From contig NZ_FQXU01000006.1 in assembly GCF_900130055.1 (NCBI RefSeq), positions 62,001 through 126,000 of the forward strand: a DNA stretch of 64,000 nt. Reading direction: 5' to 3'. Shown piece by piece: positions 25,517-35,173 of the stretch (position 1 is the stretch's first letter; every line of letters starts with the position of its first letter). A program made the translations under genes and the position numbers. A model generated the notes under the pieces. It was given only the letters and a program-made list of their open reading frames with translations, searched no databases and was not told where the DNA came from. The DNA is from Clostridium intestinale DSM 6191 (lineage in GTDB: Bacteria; Bacillota; Clostridia; Clostridiales; Clostridiaceae).

Positions 25517-26704
25517 ATGTTATCAGAAGCAAGAAAAAATAAACTTACAGAAGTGTGTCAAGAACTAATAAGAAACAAAAGCTACTCTGGAGAAGAAAAA
25601 AATGTAGCAGAAGCTATTAAGACGGTTTTTGAAGAGTTAGGCTACGATGATTTTTTTATAGATGAATATGGAAATATAATTGGACATATAAAGGGAAGCG
25701 AAGAAGGAAAAATAATTTTATTTGACGGGCACATAGATACAGTGCCAGTACCAGATGAATCTAAGTGGACTCACAATCCTTATGGTGGAGAAATTGTAGA
25801 TGGAAAGATATATGGTCGTGGAACTTCTGATATGAAGGGACAACTAAGTGCCATGATAGTTGCAGCGGCCTGCTTTGCTGAAGATATTAAAAAAGACTTT
25901 AAGGGAGATATATATGTAGCTGGGGTTGTACATGAGGAGATATTTGAAGGAATAGCTTCAAGAAAAATAAGTGAAGCTGTAAATCCTGATTATGTGGTAA
26001 TAGGTGAATCTTCAGAGTTAAATCTTAAAATAGGACAAAGAGGACGTGCGGAGATAGTTATAGAAACCTTTGGAAAACCAGCTCATTCAGCTAATCCTGA
26101 AAAAGGTATAAATGCAGTATATAAAATGAGTAAAATTATAGAGAAAATTCAAGAACTTGAAACACCAATGCATCCAGTTCTAGGTAAAGGGATATTGGTG
26201 TTAACAGATATAAAATCTTCACCGTATCCAGGTGCATCAGTAGTTCCTGATTATTGCAAGGCAACCTTTGATAGAAGACTTTTAGTTGGAGAAACAAAGG
26301 AAAGTGTATTAGCACCCATAAAGGCTTTTGTAGAAGAATTAATGAAGGAAGATTCAGAACTTAAAGCTGAGGTTTCTTATGCTAAAGCTACTGAAAATTG
26401 TTATACAGGAAGTACTATTTCAGGGGAAAGATTTTTCCCAGGCTGGCTTTATGAAGAAAAGGATGAGTTTGTTCAAATAGCTTATGAAGGATTAAAAAGT
26501 GCAGGGTTAGATCCAGAAATAACTCAATACTCTTTCTGTACAAACGGAAGTCATTATGCAGGAGAAAAAGGAATAAGAACTATAGGATTTGGTCCATCGA
26601 AAGAAAACTTGGCTCATACTATAGATGAATATATAGAATTAGAACAATTATTTATTGGAGCTGAAGGATACTACGGAATATTGAATTCTCTATATAAAAA
26701 ATAA
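25517..26704 (+). CDS. ygeY: YgeY family selenium metabolism-linked M20 hydrolase
   Basis: Zinc-dependent M20 amidohydrolase/peptidase of 395 residues in the YgeY clade (TIGR03526). Metal ligands and catalytic residues appear as FDGHIDTVPVP (H72, D74), TSDMKGQ (D105) and VVHEEIFEG (E140, E141); dimerisation-domain motif RGRAEIVIETFGKPAHSA follows. Probably removes an acyl, carbamoyl or ureido group from an intermediate upstream of diaminopropionate. Lies 18 bp after ygeX, matching the ygeX-ygeY pairing in E. coli. Confidence 0.94.
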   Translation: MLSEARKNKLTEVCQELIRNKSYSGEEKNVAEAIKTVFEELGYDDFFIDEYGNIIGHIKGSEEGKIILFDGHIDTVPVPDESKWTHNPYGGEIVDGKIYGRGTSDMKGQLSAMIVAAACFAEDIKKDFKGDIYVAGVVHEEIFEGIASRKISEAVNPDYVVIGESSELNLKIGQRGRAEIVIETFGKPAHSANPEKGINAVYKMSKIIEKIQELETPMHPVLGKGILVLTDIKSSPYPGASVVPDYCKATFDRRLLVGETKESVLAPIKAFVEELMKEDSELKAEVSYAKATENCYTGSTISGERFFPGWLYEEKDEFVQIAYEGLKSAGLDPEITQYSFCTNGSHYAGEKGIRTIGFGPSKENLAHTIDEYIELEQLFIGAEGYYGILNSLYKK

Positions 26705-26716
26705 GGGGTGTTAAAA

Positions 26717-28306
26717 ATGAGAGTGTTAATTAAAGGGGGAACTATCGTTGATGGAACCTTGCAAAAAGGATATTTAGGAAACTTACTTATAGAGAATGAC
26801 AAAATATTAGAGATAAGCAAAGAAGAAATAAAAGCAGAAGTAGATAAGATAATTGATGCAGCTGGAAGAGCAGTTTGTCCTGGATTTATAGACACTCATA
26901 GTCACTCAGATTTAAAAATATTAGATAATCCCTTTAATGAAATTAAGATAAGACAAGGAATAACTACAGAAGTATTAGGGCAGGATGGAATATCTATGGC
27001 TCCACTTCCTAAAGAATATATAAGCACTTGGAGAAAGAACTTAGCAGGACTTGATGGGGAAAGCGATAATATAGATTGGGAATATGAAACTACAGATAAT
27101 TATCTTAAGCTTATGGAGAAAAACGGAGTAGGATTAAATGAACTTTATCTAGTGCCTCATGGAAATGTAAGAATGGAAGCCATGGGTTTAGAGGACAGAT
27201 ATTCAACAACAGAAGAAATAGAGAAAATGTGTGAAATAGTAAGAAGAGAAATGGAGGCAGGGGCGTATGGATTATCAACAGGGTTAATCTATATTCCTTG
27301 TGCATATTCCGAGACAAAAGAAATTATAGAAATGTGTAAGGTAGTCGCAGAATATGATGGGGTATTTGTAGTTCACCAAAGAAGCGAAGCTGATACTATT
27401 CTTAAATCCATGGAGGAAGTTATAAACATAGGAAGAGAATCTGGTGTTAAAGTTCACTTTTCACATTTTAAAGTATGCGGAAAAAATAACTGGCAGTATA
27501 TTGATGGAGTTATTGAGCTTTTAGAGAAGGCACAAAAGGAAGGAATAAAAGTTTCTTTCGACCAATATCCATATACGGCAGGAAGTACAATGCTTGGAGT
27601 AGTTTTACCTCCTTGGGCACATTCAGGTGGTACAGATAAGCTTTTAGAGAGGTTAAAAGATAAGGAATTAAGAAAGAAAATGATCTATGATATAGAGCAT
27701 GGCATAGATGGATGGGATAATTTCATAGACTTTGCAGGTCTTGATCAGATATTTGTAACCAGCGTCAGAACTAAAGAAAATGAACATCTAATAGGTAAAA
27801 ATCTACTAGAGATAGGTGAGCTTAAAGGAAAAGATCCTTATAATGCAACTTTTGATTTATTGTACGAAGAAGAGAATGCAGTAGGAATGGTAGATTTCTA
27901 TGGATTAGAGGAACATGTAATTAAATTCATGAAGAGAAAAGAGCAAAATGTTTGTACAGATGGGCTTCTTTCAGGAAAACCACATCCTAGAGCTTATGGT
28001 TCTTTCCCAAAGGTTATAAATAGATATGTTAAGGAATTAAATATTCTTTCTATAGAAGAAGCTGTATATAAAATGACCTACAAAGCTGCAGAAGCTTTTA
28101 ATATTAAAAGTAGAGGAAGCTTAGAAGTTGGAAAATACGCTGATATAGTAATAGTAAATATGGATACGGTCAAGGATAAAGGAACATTTGTAGATCCTAC
28201 ACAATATCCAGAGGGAATTGATTATGTAATCATAAATGGTAATGTTGTTGTGGAAGAAGGACAATATAACAAGATTATTGCGGGGAAGGTAATAAGAAGA
28301 GATTAA
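26717..28306 (+). CDS. N-acyl-D-amino-acid deacylase/D-aminoacylase-like amidohydrolase
   Basis: Metal-dependent amidohydrolase of about 529 residues. ATG 26717 is preferred over a GTG at 26708 because AAGGGGTG lies six bases upstream. The HxH metal motif is GFIDTHSHSDLK; VHFSHFKVCGKNN and the NVCTDGLLSGKPHPRAYGSF region are typical of D-aminoacylases. The late His-Pro-Arg block, long length and NMDTVKDKGTFVDPTQYPEG tail fit COG3653. In this operon it may hydrolyse a ring-opened ureido or formyl intermediate; exact substrate unknown. E. coli's homologous cluster lacks this gene, so it may be a clostridial variation. Confidence 0.88.
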   Translation: MRVLIKGGTIVDGTLQKGYLGNLLIENDKILEISKEEIKAEVDKIIDAAGRAVCPGFIDTHSHSDLKILDNPFNEIKIRQGITTEVLGQDGISMAPLPKEYISTWRKNLAGLDGESDNIDWEYETTDNYLKLMEKNGVGLNELYLVPHGNVRMEAMGLEDRYSTTEEIEKMCEIVRREMEAGAYGLSTGLIYIPCAYSETKEIIEMCKVVAEYDGVFVVHQRSEADTILKSMEEVINIGRESGVKVHFSHFKVCGKNNWQYIDGVIELLEKAQKEGIKVSFDQYPYTAGSTMLGVVLPPWAHSGGTDKLLERLKDKELRKKMIYDIEHGIDGWDNFIDFAGLDQIFVTSVRTKENEHLIGKNLLEIGELKGKDPYNATFDLLYEEENAVGMVDFYGLEEHVIKFMKRKEQNVCTDGLLSGKPHPRAYGSFPKVINRYVKELNILSIEEAVYKMTYKAAEAFNIKSRGSLEVGKYADIVIVNMDTVKDKGTFVDPTQYPEGIDYVIINGNVVVEEGQYNKIIAGKVIRRD

Positions 28307-28327
28307 GAAAGTAAGGGGGCTAATCCT

Positions 28328-29653
28328 TTGATTATAGGAAATGGAAGAGTAATAACTAGGGATGATGAAAATCCATATATAGAAAATGGAGCAGTAGTTA
28401 TAAGAGATAACACCATAATAGCTGTGGGAGACTATTCAGTACTTAAAGAAAAGTATAAAGAGGAAGAGTTTATAGATGCAAAAGGCAAGGTGATTATGCC
28501 AGGCCTTATTAATACACATATGCATATTTATAGTGCTTTTGCTAGAGGAATGGCAGGAAAAGGACCAGCACCTAAAAACTTCACTGATATTTTAGAGAAT
28601 TTATGGTGGAGACTTGATAAAGGCTTAACTCTAGAAGATACAAAATATAGTGCTTATACTACTTATTTAGATTGTATAAAAAATGGAGTAACTACTGTTT
28701 TTGATCATCATGCAAGCCCTTATAGTGTTGAAGGAAGTTTATTTACAATAGGAGATGCAGCAAAAGAACTTGGAGTTAGAACTTGTCTTTGTTATGAAAC
28801 TTCAGATAGAGATGGGGAAGAGATTCTTAAAGCTGGAATAAAGGAGAATATAAACTTTATAAAAAAATACAATAATGTCAATGAGGACATGTTAAAAGGA
28901 ATGTTTGGAATGCATGCCGCATTTACTCTTTCAGACAAAAGTTTAGATATGTGTAGAGAAGCTATGGAAGGAGTAGATGCAGGTTATCACATACATACCT
29001 CAGAAGGAATAGATGATTTATACGATTCCTTAAGAAATCATGGAAAAAGAGTTGTAGAAAGACTTATGGATTTTGATATTCTTTCAGATAAAACCATAGC
29101 TGTTCATTGTGTTCATGTTAATAGTAGAGAAATGGAGCTTTTAAAGCAAACAAATACAAATGTAGTTCATAATCCAGAATCAAATATGGGGAATGCAGTA
29201 GGATGTTCACCAGTTTTAGAATTTATAGAAAGAGGGATCAATGTGGGTCTTGGAACTGATGGATATACTAGCGACATGATGGAATCTATAAAGGTAGGAA
29301 ATATAATTCATAAACATAATTTATGTGATCCTAATGTTGGCTTTAATGAAGTATCCTCTATGGCATTTGATAATAATAGAAAAATAAGCTCTAAGTATTT
29401 CAACAAAGAAGTTGGAGCTTTAAAAGAAGGAGCTTATGGGGATGTAATTATTGTAGATTATAATCCTCTTACTCCTTTAAATGAAAACAATATAAATGGA
29501 CACATTATATTTGGAATGTCAGGAAGATGTGTTACAGACACAATAATAAATGGAAAAGTAGTAATGAGAAACAGAGTGATAAATAAAGTAGATGAAGAAA
29601 AGATATTCTCAAAATCTAGAGAGCTAGCTCAAAAGTTATGGGAAAGAATCTAA
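28328..29653 (+). CDS. ssnA: SsnA-type aminohydrolase
   Basis: Amidohydrolase of the cytosine/guanine deaminase superfamily, SsnA clade (TIGR03314), 441 residues. The metal motif is GLINTHMHIYSAFARGMAGK; IAVHCVHVN and NVGLGTDGYTSDMME supply the remaining ligands. Start is TTG 28328 with AGGGGGC upstream. SsnA is a marker of the selenium-linked purine pathway and is likely a ring hydrolase or deaminase. Followed by the PreA-like gene after 26 bp. Confidence 0.94.
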   Translation: MIIGNGRVITRDDENPYIENGAVVIRDNTIIAVGDYSVLKEKYKEEEFIDAKGKVIMPGLINTHMHIYSAFARGMAGKGPAPKNFTDILENLWWRLDKGLTLEDTKYSAYTTYLDCIKNGVTTVFDHHASPYSVEGSLFTIGDAAKELGVRTCLCYETSDRDGEEILKAGIKENINFIKKYNNVNEDMLKGMFGMHAAFTLSDKSLDMCREAMEGVDAGYHIHTSEGIDDLYDSLRNHGKRVVERLMDFDILSDKTIAVHCVHVNSREMELLKQTNTNVVHNPESNMGNAVGCSPVLEFIERGINVGLGTDGYTSDMMESIKVGNIIHKHNLCDPNVGFNEVSSMAFDNNRKISSKYFNKEVGALKEGAYGDVIIVDYNPLTPLNENNINGHIIFGMSGRCVTDTIINGKVVMRNRVINKVDEEKIFSKSRELAQKLWERI

Positions 29654-29679
29654 AATAAATTAATTAAGGGGAGTTAATT

Positions 29680-30768
29680 ATGGCAAATTTAAATATAGAT
29701 ATTTTAGGTATGAAGTTTAATAATCCAGTTTTTACAGCAGCTGGCCCAGGTGCTAAAGATGGAGATATGTGTGTAGCAGCAGTAAAAGGAGGAGCTGGTG
29801 GATTAGTTACTAAAACTATATCAGTAGATGCGGCAGATGTTCCAAGACCTTGTATGGGAGCAACTAATAGCGGATTTTTAAATACTGAGCTTTGGTCAGA
29901 ATTGCCTAAAGAACAATGGATAGAAAAAGAGTACTTAAAGGCTAAAGAAGCTGGAGTTCCTATGATAGTAAGTATGGGATACACAAAGGAGCAGATTGAG
30001 ATAGTTGCTCCATTAGTTAAACCTTATGCAGATGCTGTTGAGCTTTCAACACATTATGTTGGAACAGATGTAACACCTATAGTAAATGCACTAAAGGCAG
30101 CAAAAGCAGCATTAGATGTTCCGGTATTTATGAAAATGAGTCCACATACTGACATTAAGGTAATAGCAAAAGCAGTAGAAGATGCAGGTGCAGATGGACT
30201 TGTTATGATTAATTCCTTTGGTCCATGTATGTCTATAGATATAAATACAGGACTACCTATAATGGGAAGTAAAAATGGTTATGGCTGGTTATCAGGAACC
30301 GCTATAAGACCACTTGCTATTAGATGTATATTTGAAGCTTCTCAGGTTGTAAAAATTCCTATAATAGGAGTTGGCGGAGTATCAAATGGAAGAGATGCTG
30401 CTGAAATGTTAATGGCTGGAGCTTCAGCTGTTCAGGTATGCACGGAAGCTATATTAAAAGGTCCAAGCATTTATGGAAAAATTGCTAAAGAACTTAATGA
30501 TTTCTTAGATTCAAAAGGCTATAAAGATGTAAATGAAATAGTTGGACTAGCTTCCAAGGAGATAAATGAAAGAAACTTTAGAACTCACACAGTTCCTCCA
30601 GTAGTAAATCATGATAAGTGTATAACCTGTGGGATATGTAAGAGAAGCTGTGTATATGATGCTATAGAAATTGATGGAAAGCTTACTATAGATGATGAAA
30701 AATGCTTTGGTTGTGGACTTTGTGTAACTAGATGTCCTAAAGAAGCATTATCAATTTCCTACGTTTAA
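29680..30768 (+). CDS. Dihydroorotate/dihydropyrimidine dehydrogenase-like protein with ferredoxin domain (PreA-like)
   Basis: FMN-binding TIM-barrel reductase of 362 residues. The dehydrogenase domain covers about 1-300 (MVSMGY-like substrate region, NSFGPCMSIDINTGLPIMG with the active-site loop Cys, VGGVSNGRDAAEML as FMN phosphate site). The C-terminus has two [4Fe-4S] motifs, CITCGICKRSC and CFGCGLCVTRC. PreA of E. coli has the same layout and pairs with PreT; no PreT-type flavoprotein and no YgfK is present here, so the electron donor is unclear. It may reduce a pyrimidine-like or purine-derived intermediate before HydA opens the ring. Confidence 0.9.
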   Translation: MANLNIDILGMKFNNPVFTAAGPGAKDGDMCVAAVKGGAGGLVTKTISVDAADVPRPCMGATNSGFLNTELWSELPKEQWIEKEYLKAKEAGVPMIVSMGYTKEQIEIVAPLVKPYADAVELSTHYVGTDVTPIVNALKAAKAALDVPVFMKMSPHTDIKVIAKAVEDAGADGLVMINSFGPCMSIDINTGLPIMGSKNGYGWLSGTAIRPLAIRCIFEASQVVKIPIIGVGGVSNGRDAAEMLMAGASAVQVCTEAILKGPSIYGKIAKELNDFLDSKGYKDVNEIVGLASKEINERNFRTHTVPPVVNHDKCITCGICKRSCVYDAIEIDGKLTIDDEKCFGCGLCVTRCPKEALSISYV

Positions 30769-30791
30769 TTAGTTGAGAAAGGGGTATGGTT

Positions 30792-32180
30792 ATGGGGACA
30801 GTATTAATTAATGGTAGAGTTGTTACTCCAGAGGAAACCATTGAATGTGATATAAGAATAGAGAATGAAGTAATTGAAAGCATGGGTAAGAATTTAATAA
30901 AGGAAAACGACAAGGTTATAGATGTAAAAGGTGCTTATATTCTTCCTGGAGCAATTGATACTCACACACATTTTGATTTGGATACAGGAACTACCTTTAC
31001 AGCTGATAATTTTGAAACGGGAACTAAAGCTGCTATAGTTGGGGGAACCACAACCATACTAGATTTTGCAACGCAAAATAAAGGGGAATCTCTAGAAGAT
31101 GCTCTAAGTAATTGGCATAAAAAAGCTCAGTATAAGGCATACTGCGACTATGGTTTTCACATGGCAATAACTGATTGGAACGAAAAAGTTTCTAAAGATA
31201 TGCAACTTATGATAGATGAAGGTGTAACCTCTTTTAAAATGTATATGGCCTATAAAAATTTAATGGTTAAAGATAGAGAAATATATGAGGCCTTAGTTAG
31301 AAGTAAAGAAATAGGTGGACTTATAGGCTTTCATTGTGAAAATGGAGATATTATAGATGCTTTAGTTTATAATGCTAGAAAAAATCATAAAACTAAACCT
31401 TATTACCATTTTAAAACTAGACCAGCGTGCTTAGAAAGTGAGGCTATTAATAGACTTGCTTCAATAGGAGAAGTAGCAAAAGCTCCAGTTTGGGTGGTTC
31501 ACTTAAGTACTGAAATGGGACTTAAGGAGGTCAAGAAGGCAAGAGCAAAAGGTGTAGAGGTAGTACTTGAAAGTTGTCCTCAATACCTCCTTTTAGATAA
31601 CAGCTATTATGGAAAAGAAACAGATGAAAGCTTTGAAGCTGCAAAATATGTTATGTCTCCACCTCTTAGAGGAAAAAATGATAATGAAGCTCTTTGGGAA
31701 GGAATTAGAAATGGAGATATAGATTTTCTAGGAACAGATCATTGCTCCTTTAACTATAAAGGGCAAAAAGATCTAGGAATAGATGATTTTAGTAAAATCC
31801 CAAATGGGGGGCCAGGAGTAGAACATAGAGTTTATCTAATGTATACCTATGGCGTTTGTGAAGGAAAGATATCTATAAATGATATGTGTAGATTAGTATC
31901 AACTAATGCTGCGAAAAACTTTGGGTTATATCCTAAAAAGGGAATAATACAAGTTGGAAGTGATGCAGATTTAGTTATTCTTAATCCTAACAGTGAAACT
32001 GTAATAACAAAAGATAAACAAACCCAAAATGTCGACTATACTCCTTATGAGGGCTTTAAAAGAAAAGGTTCAATTGAGCATGTGTTTTTAAGAGGAAATG
32101 AAGTTGTAAAAGACGAAAACTTTATAGATAATTCACCAATAGGTATATATCAGAGGAGAAATATTAGGCAATTTAATTAA
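30792..32180 (+). CDS. hydA: Dihydropyrimidinase/phenylhydantoinase-type amidohydrolase
   Basis: Cyclic amidohydrolase of about 462 residues. ATG 30792 is better placed than 30786 behind AAAGGGG. Metal motif GAIDTHTHFDL, carbamylated lysine in SFKMYMAYKN, GFHCENGD, VVHLSTEMG and GTDHCSF are all where a hydantoinase has them. Opens dihydropyrimidine or hydantoin-like rings; in the purine cluster (HyuA in E. coli) it likely acts on a ring formed from urate or xanthine. Adjacent PreA-like gene suggests a reduce-then-open order. Confidence 0.94.
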   Translation: MGTVLINGRVVTPEETIECDIRIENEVIESMGKNLIKENDKVIDVKGAYILPGAIDTHTHFDLDTGTTFTADNFETGTKAAIVGGTTTILDFATQNKGESLEDALSNWHKKAQYKAYCDYGFHMAITDWNEKVSKDMQLMIDEGVTSFKMYMAYKNLMVKDREIYEALVRSKEIGGLIGFHCENGDIIDALVYNARKNHKTKPYYHFKTRPACLESEAINRLASIGEVAKAPVWVVHLSTEMGLKEVKKARAKGVEVVLESCPQYLLLDNSYYGKETDESFEAAKYVMSPPLRGKNDNEALWEGIRNGDIDFLGTDHCSFNYKGQKDLGIDDFSKIPNGGPGVEHRVYLMYTYGVCEGKISINDMCRLVSTNAAKNFGLYPKKGIIQVGSDADLVILNPNSETVITKDKQTQNVDYTPYEGFKRKGSIEHVFLRGNEVVKDENFIDNSPIGIYQRRNIRQFN

Positions 32181-32192
32181 GGAGGCTAAGAG

Positions 32193-34745
32193 ATGTATAC
32201 ATTTATTCTTAATAATAGGGAAGTTGAGGCTAAAGAAGATATAAATCTCTTAGAATTTTTAAGAGAACAGGAAGATTTAACCTCAGTAAAAAATGGCTGC
32301 TCAGAAGGTGCTTGTGGTGCATGTATGGTTCTTTTAGATGGAAAAGCCATGAGAGCATGTATATTAAAAACCTCAAAAATACAAGGTAAACATGTAATTA
32401 CAGTTGAAGGTTTATCAGAGAGAGAAAAAGAAGTTTTTGCGTATTCCTTTGGAGAAGCAGGGGCAGTTCAATGTGGATTCTGTATTCCTGGAATGGTTAT
32501 AAGTGCAAAGGCTTTAATAGATACAAACAATAATCCCACTAGTGAGGACATTAAGAAGGCGTTAAGAGGGAATATATGTAGATGTACAGGATATATCAAA
32601 ATAGAGCAAGCAGTTAACATGGCTGCAAAAATCATAAGAGAAGGAACAGAAGTTCCAGAAACACACTTTAAGGGTGTTATGGGAGAAAACGTTCATAGGG
32701 TTGATGCTTTAGCTAAAACCTTAGGAACAGGTAAATATGTAGATGATATGAAAATTAATGGGATGCTTTATGGATCAGCTTTAAGAACAAAATATCCTAG
32801 AGCATTAGTTAAAAACATAAATATAGAAGAAGCTAAAAAAATTCCAGGTGTAGTGGCTATATTAACATATAAGGATATCCCGGGAAATAGATATTTAGGT
32901 CATTTAGTTAAGGATTGGCCAGCACTTATAGCTGAAGGAGAGGAAACTAGGTATATAGGTGATTCTATAGCATTAGTTGCTGCTGAAAATAAGAAAGCAC
33001 TTAAAGAAGGCTTAGAAGCAATAGTAGTAGAATATGAAGAAAGAATTCCTTTAAGTTCACCAGAAATGGCTTTAGAAATAAATGCACCCAAAATTCACGA
33101 AAAAGGAAATATACTTTTTAAACAGGTTTTAAATAGGGGAAATGCTGAAGAAGCCATAAAAAATTCTAAGTATGTTGTCACAAATAAATATTCTGTTCCC
33201 TTTACTGAACATGCCTTTATGGAGCCAGAATGTGCTATAGGTATGCCATATGGGTTTGGAGTTAAGGTTTATACTGGAGGGCAAAACGTATTTGATGATC
33301 AACATGAAATAATGTCTCTTTTAGGACTTCCAGAAGAAGAGGTAAGAATAGTTAGTAAATATGTTGGGGGAGGTTTTGGTGGTAAAGAAGATATGAGTGT
33401 TCAACACCATGCAGCACTCTTAGCCTATATAACTAAAAAGCCAGTAAAAGTAATATTAAGCAGAAAAGAAAGCATAATGATTCATCCTAAAAGGCATGCT
33501 ATGGAGATGGAGTTCACAACAGCTTGTGATGAAAATGGCATATTAACTGCTATGAAAGCGGTTGTTATATCTGATACAGGTGCTTATGCGTCACTTGGAG
33601 GACCAGTGCTTCAAAGAGCTTGCACTCATGCAGCTGGTCCATATAATTATCAAAATGTTGATATAGTTGGAACAGCTGTGTATACTAACAACCCACCAGG
33701 AGGAGCTTTTAGAGGCTTTGGAGTTACTCAGACAGCTTTCGCAACAGAATGTAATTTAAATCAACTAGCAGAAATGGTTGGTATATCACCCTGGGAGATA
33801 AGGTATAAAAATGCTATAGAGCCAGGTCAAGTTCTACCAAATGGACAAATAGCAGATGAAGGAACAGCACTAAAAGAAACTCTAGAAGAAGTAAAGCAAG
33901 CTTATGAAAGTAGTCCATATGCAGGAATAGCTTGTGCCCTTAAAAATAGTGGGGTAGGAGTTGGAGTGCCAGACGTCGGAAGAAGCAGGTTGACTATTAT
34001 AGCTGGAAAAGTTCATGTAAGATGTGGAGCAGCTTGTATAGGTCAGGGAATTGGAACAGTTAATGCTCAAATAGTATGTGAAACCACTGGAATAACCTAT
34101 GACAAAATAGTTGTAGAAGATCCAGACACTCATGTTACACCAAATTCAGGAACTACTACAGCATCAAGGCAGACTGTATTTGCAGGAGAAGCTACAAAGC
34201 AGGCAGCTATTAAACTAAAAAAGGACTTAGAAAATAAAACACTAGAAGAACTTGAAGGCAATGATTATTATGGAGAATACAAAGGAGTTACTGATCCTAT
34301 AGGTTCGGATAAAGAAAATCCAGTAAGTCATGTAGCTTATGGATATGCAACACAAGTTGCCATAATAGATGAAAATGGAATTCTTAAAAAAGTAGTAGCT
34401 GCTCATGATGTAGGAAGAGCAGTAAATCCTAAAAATGTAGAAGGACAGATAGAAGGTGGAGTAGTTATGGGACTTGGTTATGCTTTAACTGAGGATTATC
34501 CCTTAAAGGATTCCATCCCAACCGCAAAATATGGAACATTAGGACTTTTTAGAGCTAATCAAGTTCCAGATATAGAATCTATAATAATTGAAAAAAATAC
34601 TGATGAGGTTGCCTATGGAGCAAAAGGTATAGGTGAGATAGTTGTTATTCCTACAGCACCAGCAGTTCAAGGGGCCTACTATAAATTAGATGGAAAGTTT
34701 AGAACAAAGCTTCCACTTAGTGAAACCCCATATAGAAAAAAATAA
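32193..34745 (+). CDS. Selenium-dependent xanthine dehydrogenase, fused FeS and molybdopterin domains (copy 2)
   Basis: Paralogue of the 19344 enzyme with nearly equal length (850 residues) and the same order of domains: [2Fe-2S] domain at about 1-150 (CSEGACGACMV, CGFCIPGM, ICRCTGY), then the molybdopterin domain. Motifs are YVGGGFGGKEDMSVQHHAA, GAFRGFGVTQ, SGTTTASRQT and catalytic E815 in GAKGIGEIVVIP. Substrate-pocket differences (Thr for Pro after GFGV; SGT for SGP) hint at another purine or direction of reaction. No FAD domain. Last gene of the long sigma-54 operon; no strong terminator seen right after it. Confidence 0.93.
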   Translation: MYTFILNNREVEAKEDINLLEFLREQEDLTSVKNGCSEGACGACMVLLDGKAMRACILKTSKIQGKHVITVEGLSEREKEVFAYSFGEAGAVQCGFCIPGMVISAKALIDTNNNPTSEDIKKALRGNICRCTGYIKIEQAVNMAAKIIREGTEVPETHFKGVMGENVHRVDALAKTLGTGKYVDDMKINGMLYGSALRTKYPRALVKNINIEEAKKIPGVVAILTYKDIPGNRYLGHLVKDWPALIAEGEETRYIGDSIALVAAENKKALKEGLEAIVVEYEERIPLSSPEMALEINAPKIHEKGNILFKQVLNRGNAEEAIKNSKYVVTNKYSVPFTEHAFMEPECAIGMPYGFGVKVYTGGQNVFDDQHEIMSLLGLPEEEVRIVSKYVGGGFGGKEDMSVQHHAALLAYITKKPVKVILSRKESIMIHPKRHAMEMEFTTACDENGILTAMKAVVISDTGAYASLGGPVLQRACTHAAGPYNYQNVDIVGTAVYTNNPPGGAFRGFGVTQTAFATECNLNQLAEMVGISPWEIRYKNAIEPGQVLPNGQIADEGTALKETLEEVKQAYESSPYAGIACALKNSGVGVGVPDVGRSRLTIIAGKVHVRCGAACIGQGIGTVNAQIVCETTGITYDKIVVEDPDTHVTPNSGTTTASRQTVFAGEATKQAAIKLKKDLENKTLEELEGNDYYGEYKGVTDPIGSDKENPVSHVAYGYATQVAIIDENGILKKVVAAHDVGRAVNPKNVEGQIEGGVVMGLGYALTEDYPLKDSIPTAKYGTLGLFRANQVPDIESIIIEKNTDEVAYGAKGIGEIVVIPTAPAVQGAYYKLDGKFRTKLPLSETPYRKK

Positions 34746-34868
34746 AAACTCATGTTTTTACATCATTATTGAGATAAATATTGTTTAGACAAGTATCATA
34801 ATGAGTTAAATTATAGAATAGATTAGTATAGACTGGTAAAACATTCTAATTAAAACAGGGGGTTTTTT

Positions 34869-35051
34869 ATGAAAGTCTATATAGTACTAAGCATGGATAC
34901 AAATGATGTAATTTCTGTAGATAAGGTTTTTAGGGATAAGGAAATAGCAGAGAAGTATGCAGATATTCAAAATTCAAGAAACAGGGCGTTAGATTATTTT
35001 ATAAGAGAAAGAGCTTTAATGGAAAACATAGATGAGCCTGTTAGTGTGTAG
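34869..35051 (+). CDS. Small protein of unknown function
   Basis: Sixty residues, soluble, charged, starting MKVYIVLSMDTNDVISVDKV. A clear GGGGG ribosome site precedes the ATG and a strong terminator follows 11 bp after the stop, so it is very likely a real monocistronic gene. The fold looks like a short alpha/beta protein with a helical C-terminal half (KEIAEKYADIQNSRNRALDY). I do not recognise the family. The 123 bp upstream contain no clear promoter. Confidence 0.7.
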   Translation: MKVYIVLSMDTNDVISVDKVFRDKEIAEKYADIQNSRNRALDYFIRERALMENIDEPVSV

Positions 35052-35062
35052 ATAAAAAAGAG

Positions 35063-35100
35063 GTGTAAAAATCAAACTTAAATGATTTTTACACTTTTTT
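35063..35100 (+). terminator. Intrinsic terminator
   Basis: A perfect 12-bp stem (35063-35074 with 35083-35094), 8-nt loop and six or more T. It ends the small gene at 34869. Confidence 0.92.
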
Positions 35101-35173
35101 ATGTTTATGAATAGAAATTATTACCGATAACCTTATTAAGAGAATAATTAATTAAAAAATACAGGAGGTAGAT

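Noticed and set aside
4691-34745. Selenocysteine-coding UGA in the hydroxylases or SelD
   Set aside because: All hydroxylase frames are open without in-frame UGA and SelD has Cys at its active site; selenium here would be a labile cofactor ligand.
34794-34807. Sequence TATCA-N3-TGAG resembling a half-conserved activator site upstream of the small gene at 34869
   Set aside because: It is single, imperfect and has no -24/-12 promoter near it.
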